DNA from: Pseudogymnoascus destructans
Lineage: Eukaryota > Ascomycota > Leotiomycetes > Thelebolales > Thelebolaceae
Assembly: GCF_001641265.1 (NCBI RefSeq)
Contig: NW_020167523.1
Span: 1,240,001 to 1,304,000, forward strand
Reading direction: 5' to 3'
Length of the DNA: 64,000 nucleotides
Made by a program: the position numbers and the translations under genes. This document shows positions 41,266 to 50,975 of this stretch, one piece after another. Numbering within the stretch: position 1 is the stretch's first letter; each line of letters starts with the position of its first letter. Below the pieces are notes generated by a model. It saw only the letters and a list, made by a program, of their open reading frames with translations, ran no database searches and was not told the DNA's origin.

Positions 41266-42221
41266 TCACAAACCTACGACAAACTTCAGGGCGGCGACGT
41301 GGGCGTTGAGGCCAACCTGGTAGGCGTCTAGAGCCGCATCAGTAGCGGCGTGGAACATAGCAGCAGCAGCCTTGAGAGCCTTGGTTTTGGCCTGATCCAG
41401 CTCAGCAAGGGTCTCAGCGTGGTGAAGAAGGGCTTGGCGTGGGTCGTTGAGGTTGCGGACGACGGGGCCCCCAGCCTCAGGGAGAGGCGCAACAGGTTCC
41501 TCGTGGAAGGACGTAGCAGCTCTCTTACCCTTATTCTTGACCTTCAGGGTGCGAGGCTCCTTGCCCTTATCAGCGGTAGTGAACTCGCGTTGGGCAAAGA
41601 GGAGGGAGGCCAGAGCCTCACGGGTGGCGACCGAATTATGTTCCAGCCCAGCGTCCTCGTCGTCAGCGCAACAGTTCAAATAGGCGTCGGACTTGAGCTG
41701 CAGGGCAGTGAGGGCATCCTTCTGATCAGGACCGACCTGCCTGGTTGTCAGCATATCCCACTAAGAAGGAAAAGGAGGCCTACCGGAACGCAGTGGTGGT
41801 TTCCTTGGAGACAGTCGCCGCACTTGTCCAAGCCAACAGGGACCCAGCAGATCTGTCCAGGATAGTTGTAATAGGTGACTGAACACTTGACGCAGCAGTC
41901 GCGGGAGCCTGCGCGAAGGGGACCAACAGACTCTGGAACTGGGCGGCGCGCAGAAAGCTTCCACCCCAGCGCCGTACGCATCTCCTTGGCGGCCAACTGA
42001 GCAGCGACCTCCTCCTCCTCCTCTGGAGCGTCCTCAACCGAAGGTGATCGGTAGGGACGCACGGTGCGAGGGCGAGAGGTGGACGCAACGGAAGCAGGAC
42101 CGAAGGGAGTAGGGGTGGCAGGTGACTCCAACTCGGGAGACCCAGACATCTGGGCGGAAGAGCGCTTGAGAGGGGTGGTGACAGGCGCCACTGTCTTCTT
42201 GGGCTGCTTGCGCGGAGCCAT
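41266..42221 (-). CDS. antisense spliced gene inside gypsy-3, cysteine-module protein, function unknown
   Basis: Opposite to gag-pol. Exon 1 42221-41784 (start MAPRKQPKKTV), intron 41783-41737 (GTAGGC..CAG, 47 nt, with CTGAC branch site), exon 2 41736-41266; 302 aa. Exon 1 is basic then Ser/Thr/Pro-rich, with an acidic EEEEE patch, and ends in CCVKC ... ICWVPVGLDKC-GDC ... HHCVP, i.e. C-x2-C ... C ... K-C-x2-C-x5-C-V-P. Exon 2 is Ala-rich and helical (ALDAYQVGLNAHVAALKF). An alternative third exon (41225-40915) can be joined from 41274 through a 48-nt GT..AG intron, extending the protein to about 403 aa with a Ser/Gly-rich tail that overlaps the pol end. The same cysteine module and the same intron position occur in the gypsy-1 gene. 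Function unknown. Confidence 0.7.
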
Positions 42222-42619
42222 GATTGACGGAACTAATCCACAGATCAGTCCCTGAAGACGAAGGACGGAAGGGAGGTAAATACCTTGCGAAGAGGGAGTA
42301 ATCCTTGAAGCAAACCTTGGAAGAGGATCAAAAGGAAGAACCCAAGAACCCAGAAGAGCGGGCACTTGGTGTGAGGTTGTGTGAGGAAAGTAGGAAGTTG
42401 GGTAGGAAGTGGGAGTTAAGCGCGATGCCCACAACAACTGGGGGTGGCCGCGGCACAACAACAAGGGGGGTCACGGGACCCCCCTGACAGGCGCGAGTTC
42501 GATAACAACAACCCACCCTACGCGCGAGCAAACAAGCCAAACAAGCCCAAACAAGGGCGCAATCAGCCCTGATCTCTATGCCTGGAATTGGGGGCAATTC
42601 CCTAGAAGGGGGAGGTAAT

Positions 42620-42858
42620 TGTAAGGCGGCCCTCACGTGAGGGCACGTGAGGTGTCACGCTCTTACAGTGGACCTGGCGGGCTCGGTAAATTAGGGCCTA
42701 CGGGTTCCTGTATATAAGGGGCTGGAGGCTCGGAGTGAGGCCTCCAGTCAATAGTCGCTGTATATACGTAGACCTATTGTTACGCATTGAATCCTACTTC
42801 CTACCTACTGATCTGGTTCCCTGAGCTCCCGTGTGACCCTGGGTCCTACGACTTTACA
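42620..42858 (+). repeat. gypsy-3 3' LTR
   Basis: 239 bp, no difference from the 5' LTR seen by eye. Preceded by the polypurine tract and followed by the ACCTC duplication. Confidence 0.93.
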
Positions 42859-42952
42859 ACCTCTCATCGCTACCTACTCGCCGACTGATACCGTCTTCGA
42901 CACTGTTGTTGCGTAAATCGACAGGGTCCATTTTGACCTACCTATCGTTATC

Positions 42953-44995
42953 ATGGATGTTCCACTTGAGTTCGTCTCATCTGAGGACGAAGCCACTCTC
43001 AATCCGTTCTTTAACGTGGGTAAGAAAAGGATCGGCGAGATACTCGCAAATGCAAAAGAGGACCGAATTGCCTCAAAAAGAATGAAAAACCTGCGAGACT
43101 TGTCTGGGGCGCCAGGTCAGGCCCGCCAAGGACAGTTATGGTTCAATTACCTCCAGTGTTTGTAGGGGATATCCTTGGCCAGGAGTAAGTCGCTCGCCCT
43201 ATCCACCTCACTCGCTCAGTCTTCATTGCTTTAAATCGACAGGGTCGATTCTAACAAGTCTATAGTATACGAGTTACACTAACCGGGGAACTTGTGTGCC
43301 TCTTTATATGCCATATCATCGAACGCCTTAAGCAGGATCGTCGGAAAGCCAGCATACTCAAAGAACTCACTACAGGACGAACTTCGCAAACTTATCAGGC
43401 GTTTGACCTTCGAATACCCTAGATTCAAGATAACGGACCATTACAAACTTCGAACTGAGGTAGCTATCAGTTCTCTCGTGCGGGAGGGCAAACTGACTGT
43501 TGGGAACTGACGGAAGTCTCAATGGATTGTTTTTCTCACCCTTCGGTCCTCGCTCGTGTCTCATATCAAAGATGGGCTGACTAACGGAGTAACGTCCTGG
43601 GATGTTCGTATAACCAGATGGCTGTCGACTGTTCTCCAATCAAGCGCAGGTTCGAGAGCAGGAGAGGTACTGCGCTCAGATGCATATGGTGGCGAGGAGA
43701 ACATCGAAGTAAAGCTTGTGGGCGGTATACGATTTGAGCATCTACAGGCACAGGGTACTATATTATGGGAGAAAGGTAGCAAGTGAGTAACATGACCCTG
43801 TCTTACTCATGATCATGTCATGACCCTGTCATATAACGACACTGCTAACAGACGAAACCGAAAGTACGTACGTTGGCGTCCACTTGAGCAAACTACTAGC
43901 ATCATTGTGGACCCGATATGCGTACTGCTGACGCCATGAGAAGCGGCCAAGTATATGGTCGTACAATCGAAGAAGTCCTTGAACACGCAGCAGCACAGCC
44001 GTCGCGGAGGATATTCTGGGTCAATCCCACTTGGCCGGTTATCCCAGCCATTACGAACTCGGGTGTTGCCCTCAACTTTTCAAAGCCTGCCAATGTCAAC
44101 CAGCTGGAATGCAGTATCCGCGAAGTAGGCCCTATTGGTGGCTCTATCTATCCCTTATGCTCGCATGATCTACGCCGTGGTACTAAAGCACATTGAGAAC
44201 ATTGCAGCAGGCGTCTGCTATGGGTCACTCGGAAGGTGCTTTTCAACGCGGTACAACTGAAAAATACGCCGAGAGGGAGTCGATTTTCGTTCTCAACCAG
44301 AAGGAGAAGGCCGTGGAGCGTGTGGGTGAGGATCCCTTTGGACTACAGATCGCGCCTACTCCATATCAGAAGCCCGCTCGACTGCTTTCTAGGGATATTG
44401 ATTTAGCAGCGGCGAAATATCCAGGACTCGGTCGTAGGCGAGTCGCAGACCGTGCGTGTTCATCGTGACTTGGGGCAGAAATGGAGAGAAGAAGCCTTAA
44501 ACCCAGACATCGTGGTCCCAAAGAAGTGTTTATGCTTTGAGGACAAGTCTCGATCAGGCTTGTCGATGCTATCACATACTATCCAAGCAGCAAATGGGGG
44601 ACGTCGATTTCGACCCTATCAAAAATGACAATGCAAATGCTACCGACCGTCTTGATGCCGATGATTCGAACATCGACCCAGAATTGCTTCCGGCCGAACA
44701 GGAGGAAGCATATCATCTTCTCCAAGTGATACGCGGTGATGTCGCTGAGAGCGATGATCCCCAGTTTATAAGGAGCTGTGTTAACGAATTGGCTGTGAAT
44801 TCCTGTCCATCAGGGAACTGCCCCGTTTTCGAGAAGGACATCCCTGATCGCTATCATCTTTTACGGCATCTCGTTGGGGTTCACCACAGGCTCTCTAAAT
44901 ATTCTTGTGACTGGATGCCATTGCCTACAAATCGACGAGTTCCAGTATTCGAACACTGGTGTCCGAATACTGGAACTTGTGTCCAGGGGGATTAG
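42953..44995 (+). pseudogene. crypton-like tyrosine recombinase gene, decayed
   Basis: Fragments in several frames: 42953-43165 (start MDVPLEFVSSEDEA), 43292-43786 (one frame with a TGA at 43508-43510 before RKSQW), 43840-44196 and 44193-44468, then 44537-44995. The tyrosine-recombinase signature is visible: an Arg box (SSAGSRAGEVLRSD), H-x-x-R (CSHDLRRGTK), then GHSEGAFQRGTTEKY with the likely nucleophilic Tyr. A C-terminal Cys/His stretch (CPSGNCPVFEK ... HLLRHLVGVHH) looks like a zinc finger. Plausible introns exist (43185-43242; GTGAGT..ACAG about 43782-43851), but frameshifts near 43930 and 44198 and the TGA remain. Crypton/DUF3435-like families move DNA by such recombinases. No element ends were found. 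Confidence 0.7.
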
Positions 44996-45332
44996 GTGAC
45001 GTAGCCGCCATCATACGAGTACTCTCACTGCACATGTAGAAACAATGTCACGACTCAATTATCACCCAACATAGGTTGCTGCCACCCAGCGTCAGCAACC
45101 TTCAAATACAGCTAATCAAATATCGCTATATTCATAATATCGTTATGCGCAAAAATAAGAATTACAAAGCGCATTCTGCCCTCGGTCGAGAGTTTGGGAG
45201 ATGCACGTGGTACTTCCCTCGGACTGGGGTGTTCGGACTGTGGGTGTGGGCCGAGGTCCAAATTATGTATTAAACCCCAAGCCTCGCACGCCAACCCTTT
45301 TACACTTCAACAACTCTCCCATCTAATCAATC
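44996..45332. promoter_or_regulatory. upstream region of the multifunctional beta-oxidation gene
   Basis: About 337 bp. It contains GATGCACGTGG near 45200, CCCTCGGTCGAGAG and CCCTCGGACTGGGG near 45178-45230, and an A/T-rich stretch at 45110-45165. CCTCGG is the core recognised by the fatty-acid regulators FarA/FarB in Aspergillus. The two CCTCGG occurrences are seen; control by a FarA-type factor is inference. Confidence 0.45.
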
Positions 45333-48315
45333 ATGACTGAACAAATTCGTTTTGACGGTCAAGTCGTCGTCGTCACAGGAGCAGGCGGTGGATTAGGTAA
45401 AAGTTATGCAACATTTTTTGCCTCAAGGGGAGCCAGCGTCGTCGTGAACGACTTGGGCGGATCGTTCAAGGGCGACGGCGGAGCTTCCTCAAGAGTGCGT
45501 CATTTCCAATCTTGCCCCTCTGCGAACTGAATGCTGACCAACCCCCAGGCTGCCGATGTAGTGGTTGAGGAGATCAAGGCTGCTGGCGGCAAGGCTGTTG
45601 CCAACTACAACAGTGTCACAGACGGTGAGAAGATCATTGAGACCGCCATCAATACCTTTGGCCGCATCGATGTCCTCATCAACAACGCCGGTATCCTCCG
45701 TGATGTCAGCTTCAAGAACATGAAGGACCAGGACTGGGACCTGATCATCGCCGTCCATGTTAAGGGCTCATACAAGTGCGCGAGGGCCGCATGGCCGCAT
45801 TTCCGCAAGCAGAAGTACGGACGTGTTATCAACACCGCCTCTGCTGCTGGTCTCTTCGGCTCCTTCGGCCAGACCAACTACTCCGCCGCCAAGCTTGCCC
45901 TGGTTGGCTTCACGGAGACCTTGGCCAAGGAGGGCGCCAAATACAACATCAAGGTCAATGTTATTGCGCCAATTGCCGCATCCCGCATGACCGAGACCGT
46001 CATGCCCCCGGACATGCTCGCAAACCTCAAGCCGGAGTGGGTTGTGCCGCTCGTGGCCACCCTTGTGGACAAGGACGCCGAGGAGAGCGGTTCCATCTTC
46101 GAGGTCGGCGGTGGACACGTCGCCAAGCTCCGCTGGGAGAGATCCTCGGGAGCTCTCCTGAAGGCTGATGATTCCTACACCGCAGGTGCTCTGCTCGCCA
46201 AGTGGGACGACGTCAATAACTTCAAGGAGGCCGAGTACCCGTCCGGCCCCGCCGATTTCCTCAGCTTGTTGGACAAGTCTATGAAGCTGCGTTCCGCCCC
46301 CAAGGCTGAGGCCCTCGACTTCAGCGGAAAGGTCGTCCTCATCACCGGTGCCGGAGCTGGCATTGGCCGCGCATACGCCCTGGCATTCGCCAAGCTGGGC
46401 GCTAAGCTCGTCATCAACGACCTTGTCAACCCAGACACCGTCGTCCAAGAGATCCAGAAGCTTGGCGGCACCGCCGTCGGTGTCAAGGCACCTTGCGAGA
46501 ACGGTGAGGAGGTTGTCAAGGGCGCCATTGACGCTTTCGGCCGCATTGATGTCATCGTCAACAACGCTGGTATCTTGAGGGACAAGGCTTTCGCCAACAT
46601 GGATGATAAGCTCTGGGACTCAGTCATGGATGTCCACCTCCGCGGTACCTACAAGGTCACCAAGGCCGCATGGCCATACTTCCTTAAGCAGAAGTACGGA
46701 CGTGTCATCAACACCACCTCCACCTCCGGTATCTACGGAAACTTCGGCCAGGCCAACTACGCCGCTGCTGTAAGCTTACCCCCTCTAATAACCGAAACCC
46801 CCCTCCTGACTTTATTATAGAAATGCGGTATCCTTGGTTTCTCCCGTGCCCTTGCCCGTGAGGGTGCCAAGTACAACATCTACGTCAACACCATCGCCCC
46901 CAACGCCGGAACCGCCATGACCCGCACCGTCATGCCCGAGGAGATGGTCCAGGCCTTCAAGCCCGACTATATAGCACCTCTCGTCGTCCTGCTCGCCAGC
47001 GACAAGACCCCCAACCCCAGCGGCGGCCTCTACGAGGTCGGCTCCGGCTGGGTCGGCAGCACCCGCTGGCAGCGTGCCGGCGGTGCCGGCTTCCCCGTCG
47101 ACGTCGTCCTCACCCCTGAGGCCGTTCGCGCGCAGTGGACCCGCATCACCGACTTCAACGACGGACGCGCAGACCACCCCGACAGCCCGGCTGATGGCCT
47201 CAAAAGCATCATGGCCAACATGGATAACAAGTCTAGCAACAAGGTATGAGCCTCTTCTAGGTCTTGTGTGAGCGCGCTGTTCGCGCGCGTGTGTCGTTCA
47301 TATCTGTCATTTACGACGCTTCATGTACTGTACGATAGCTAGACGCACTCAATGTCAAAATAAATGTCAAACTTATGATCAGGCCACTATCTAACATTTT
47401 TCCTCGTAGAAAGCCAAGAAGCCCGCCCGCAAGTCCGAGCCCAACCCCAAGATCCTCGCCGCCATCGAGGAGGCTAAGAAGGCCAAAGCCTCCGGCACCG
47501 ACTTCACCTACGAGGAGCGCGACGTCTCCCTCTACAACCTCGGCATCGGCGCCCTCCGCACCGAGCTCCCCTACATCTTCGAAGGCTCGCAGGACTTCCA
47601 GGCCCTCCCAACATTCGGCGTCATCCCCCCCTTCTCCGCCGAGGCCCCCTACGACCTCTCCTCCATCGTCCCCAACTTCAACCCCATGATGCTCCTCCAC
47701 GGCGAACAATACCTCGAGATCCGCCAATTCCCCATCCCCACCTCCGCCACCCTCGTCTCCTACCCCCAGCTCATCGAGGTCGTCGACAAGGGCTCCGCCG
47801 CCGTCGTCAAGTCCGCAACAACAACCGTTGACAAGGCTACCGGCAAGGACGTTTTCTACAACGAGATGACCGTCTTCCTCCGCGGCTCCGGCGGCTTCGG
47901 CGGCAACCCCAAGGCAGGCGACCGCGGTGCCGCCACCGCCGCCAACGCCATCCCTAAGCGCGCCCCCGACGCTGTCGTCGAGGAGAAGACCACCGAGGAG
48001 CAGGCGGCTATCTACCGTCTGAGCGGTGACTACAACCCTCTGCACGTCGACCCCCAGTTCGCTGCCATGGGAGGCTTCAAGGAGCCTATCCTCCACGGTC
48101 TGTGCTTCTTCGGTGTTGCTGGTAAGGCAGTCTACAAGACTTATGGTGCGTTTAAGAATATCAAGGTTCGCTTTGCGGGTACTGTGACGCCGGGTCAGAC
48201 GCTTGTTACGGAGATGTGGAAGGATGGGAATAAGGTTATCTTCCAGACCAAGGTTAAGGAGACGGGCAAGTTGGCGCTGGCGAGCGCCGCGGTCGAGTTG
48301 GTGGAGAAGAACTGA
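45333..48315 (+). CDS. FOX2: peroxisomal multifunctional beta-oxidation enzyme (two 3-hydroxyacyl-CoA dehydrogenase domains plus enoyl-CoA hydratase 2)
   Basis: Four exons: 45333-45494, 45549-46769, 46821-47243, 47410-48315; introns 54, 51 and 166 nt, all phase 0; 903 aa. Dehydrogenase A: TGAGGGLG NAD-binding loop, NNAGILRD, TNYSAAK. Dehydrogenase B: TGAGAGIG, NNAGILRD, QANYAAAK (the Y-x3-K catalytic pair is split by intron 2). The C-terminal MaoC/hot-dog hydratase 2 has YRLSGDYNPLHVDPQ and FKEPILHG. It performs steps 2 and 3 of peroxisomal fatty-acid oxidation through the D-3-hydroxy route. The C-terminus reads VELVEKN, not an SKL-type PTS1, which is odd for a peroxisomal enzyme. Convergent with an acyl-CoA synthetase gene that supplies its pathway. 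Confidence 0.96.
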
Positions 48316-48717
48316 GTGTAATGATTTTGTAGGTGGAGTGTAGAATTAGTTTAGTTTGATGTTCAAGAAAGAATTTCATTAAGTACTATAACTATTGTCC
48401 TTTCGAGAGAGTGACTGTTGACCTTTGATATCTCGCCCAGTCCCATCACTTTACGTCACAACAGACAGCAATTATCCAACGCATACGAAAGTCACCAAAA
48501 AAGTAAACGTCTCATTAACCCCTCCCATCATCAACGCATCCCTCATCGCACCCCAACTACCCCCTCCAAACAACTCTCCCCTTCCACCACGTCCCCATTC
48601 AAACAAAACATATATAATTTTCCCCCCTTCAAAGCAAAAGGTATCAAAAATAAAAACTACGTTTCTCAACCCCAACCCCCCACCAAACACGTAAAGGCAT
48701 GGCATAGGTTATGAAAC
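48316..48717. other. convergent 3' region between FOX2 and the acyl-CoA synthetase
   Basis: About 400 bp, A/C-rich on the plus strand (CCCCAACCCCCCACC near 48665-48680). No gene recognised; both transcripts end here. Confidence 0.45.
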
Positions 48718-50975
48718 CTAGCTGTTCTTCGCGTAAGCAGCGTCAATGTCCTTCTTGTATGTGTCGACGATGAGGCGGCGGTTGAGCTTCTGTGCTGAGG
48801 TGACGAAGTTCTGTAAAATCCATACGTTAGTATTTTATCCTTCGCAGTAATCAACGTCCATTGGTAAATAGAAAACTTACGTTTTGGGGTGTCCACTCCT
48901 CATCCGACATAACAACACCACTGATAATCTCAATCCCCGATAACCCTCCAGACCGACCGGCATGCTGCAGAGCCTTGAGCACCGCACTCTGCAGCTTAGC
49001 ATTATGCACGAGCTGCTCGAGGTTGCCCTCCTTGATGCCAATCGACGCCGCAAGCTTCTTCAGCGCTGGCTCGGCAGGCAGAATGATTGCAACGGGCTTG
49101 CTCTTCTGCTGATCGGCGTAGATGCAGATGTTGGACACGACGGTCGCTGAGCGGTACACCGACTCTAGCTTCTCGAGCGCAATGTACTCGCCGTTCAGCG
49201 TCTTGATCAGGTTCTTCTTGCGGTCGACGATGTTGAGGTGGCCGTTGGTGTCCCACTCGCCAATGTCGCCCGTTTTGAACCAGCCGTCGGGGCCAAAGGC
49301 CGCCTTGGTCTCCTCCTCGTTCTTGTAGTACTCCTCAAACACGCTGTTCCCGCGGATCCAGATCTCACCCTGTGGCGAGGGCTTGTTGGTCGAGAAGTAG
49401 CCGGCCTCGGGGTAGTCGACGAGCTTGACCTCGATGGAGCCGGGGATGTCGCCCAGAGCCGAGTCGGTCCACTTCATGGGATCCATAAGCGCGCCCATGG
49501 CGCAGGTCTCGGTGAGACCGTAGCCGTTGATCATGGGGCCGATCGAGAGGGAGATGAAGCGCTGCGTATCCTTGGAGATTGGCCCACCACCGTTCAGGCA
49601 GATTCGGAGTCTGCCACCAGTGGCCTCCTTCAGCTTCTTGAATACAACCGCATCGAGGACGCCAGCGCCCGGGATGCCACAAGACATCATCATGCTCTTC
49701 AATGACATGGCTCCCCAGAATAGGATCTTCACGATGGGGCTCCCGGCGTTGACCTTGGCGACAATGCCCTTCTTGACGGTCTCCCATACAGCTGGCACCC
49801 CAACGAGAATGGTAGGCTTGCACTCGCGGATGTCACCGTTGCAGTTTCTGACAGAGGAGTCGGAGAGTGTCTTGGGGTTGCCGTAGCACATGGTTCCACC
49901 CCATCCCAAGCACGAGTTCTCAAAGACCATCTCAAGAATGTGAGCAAGTGGGAGGTATGCAAGCAGGGAGTCGCCTGGGCCGATGTATCTCTCGATAATA
50001 ACGTTCACGCCGGCAACTGGGCTCGGATTAGCAAACGTTGGTGTGAAGACTGAGCGGCTGGGGAAACTTACGTGCGGCAACGACGTTCTTGTGCTTCAAC
50101 GGAACACCCTTGGGGGTGCCCGTCGATCCGGAGGTGTACATGATACACGCGAGGTCGTCGGGAGTGGGTGGCACTGGCTCGACTGGGTTCTCCGCGCCTA
50201 GCGCGATGAGCTTGTCGATGCTGAGAATGGTCAAGTGGGGGTGGGCCTCCTTCAGGCGCGTGATATGTGCTGGGTTGACGTCGTGCTCGGTGTTGTAGAT
50301 GACGTGGTTGATCTCTTTGGCCTCCTTTAGCGGATTGACGATGTTGAGGAGAAGGTGGGGGTCAAGGAAGATGGCGTTGGCGCCAGTGGCCACCAGAGAG
50401 TGCTTCAGTCCCTCCTCGCCCAGGGTATCGTAGGCCGTGACGATGGGCATCGATTGTGATGCAGCACCGTGAGACATGGCCAGCCAGTGGGCGCTGGTGG
50501 CGGCGAAGATGTGTACGCGGTTGTCCTTGACCATGCCGAGCTTCCTCAGGCCGGCGCCAATGTCGATGACCATCTTCTCGTACTCGATGAAGGTGCGGTA
50601 GGTGTATCCGCTGAGCTCAAAGTATGTCCAGACCTTGTCCTGCTCGGTCTCGACGCCATCGATAATCCTCTTGATGCGCTTGGTCTCCTTATGGGTCTTG
50701 AGAAGCTTGCGCGTGCCGATGGCCTTTGCGTTGCCATATTTGCGGGCTGCTACCTTGACAACATCGAAGAGTGTGGCAACATCGGGGAATGGGCGGGTGA
50801 CGAGGCGGTCCTGGAGATCTGGGTTACGGCGAGGAAGTGTCTCGCCCTCAACAGGCGTGGCGCCCTCGACCTCCTTGCTGAATGGGGGTGACCTGACGAT
50901 GCGTGGCTGGACAGTGGCCTTCTTCAGCTCCGGGTGGTCGTTGATGTGCGGGAGCTCGGAAACGACGTCCGTCAT
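48718..50975 (-). CDS. long-chain fatty acyl-CoA synthetase (Faa1/Faa4-like)
   Basis: Three exons: 50975-50072, 50016-48881, 48810-48718; introns GTAAGT..CAG (55 nt) and GTAAGT..CAG (70 nt); 710 aa. Adenylate-forming motifs: CIMYTSGSTGTPKGVPL (ATP loop), YLPLAHILEMVFEN, INGYGLTETCAMGA, GWFKTGDIGEWD, and the fatty-acyl-CoA-synthetase signature around DRKKNLIKTLNGEYIALEKLES. It activates long-chain fatty acids to CoA thioesters for lipid synthesis or beta-oxidation. The C-terminus YAKNS is not a peroxisomal signal and the N-terminus has no clear transmembrane start, so cytosolic or lipid-droplet/ER association is more likely. The start ATG at 50975 is the first of a frame that includes the conserved N-terminal region. 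Confidence 0.94.

Larger units (their letters stand above)
35790..42858 (+). mobile_element. gypsy-3: intact Ty3/gypsy chromodomain LTR retrotransposon (7069 bp)
   Basis: Two 239-bp LTRs (35790-36028, 42620-42858), identical by eye, with target duplication ACCTC (35785-35789 and 42859-42863). Internal order: leader, gag (36069-37346), pol (to 40955) in the same frame after one UGA, then an opposite-strand spliced gene, and the polypurine tract AAGGGGGAGGTAAT before the 3' LTR. All frames are open. It is inserted about 90 bp upstream of a decayed tyrosine-recombinase gene. Confidence 0.95.

Noticed and set aside
45768..46448. 226-aa minus-strand frame opposite FOX2
   Set aside because: Mirror of codon-biased dehydrogenase sequence; no independent support.
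47311..48096. 261-aa minus-strand frame opposite the last FOX2 exon
   Set aside because: Gly/Val/Asp-rich shadow of a GC-rich coding exon; no start context, splice sites or domain.
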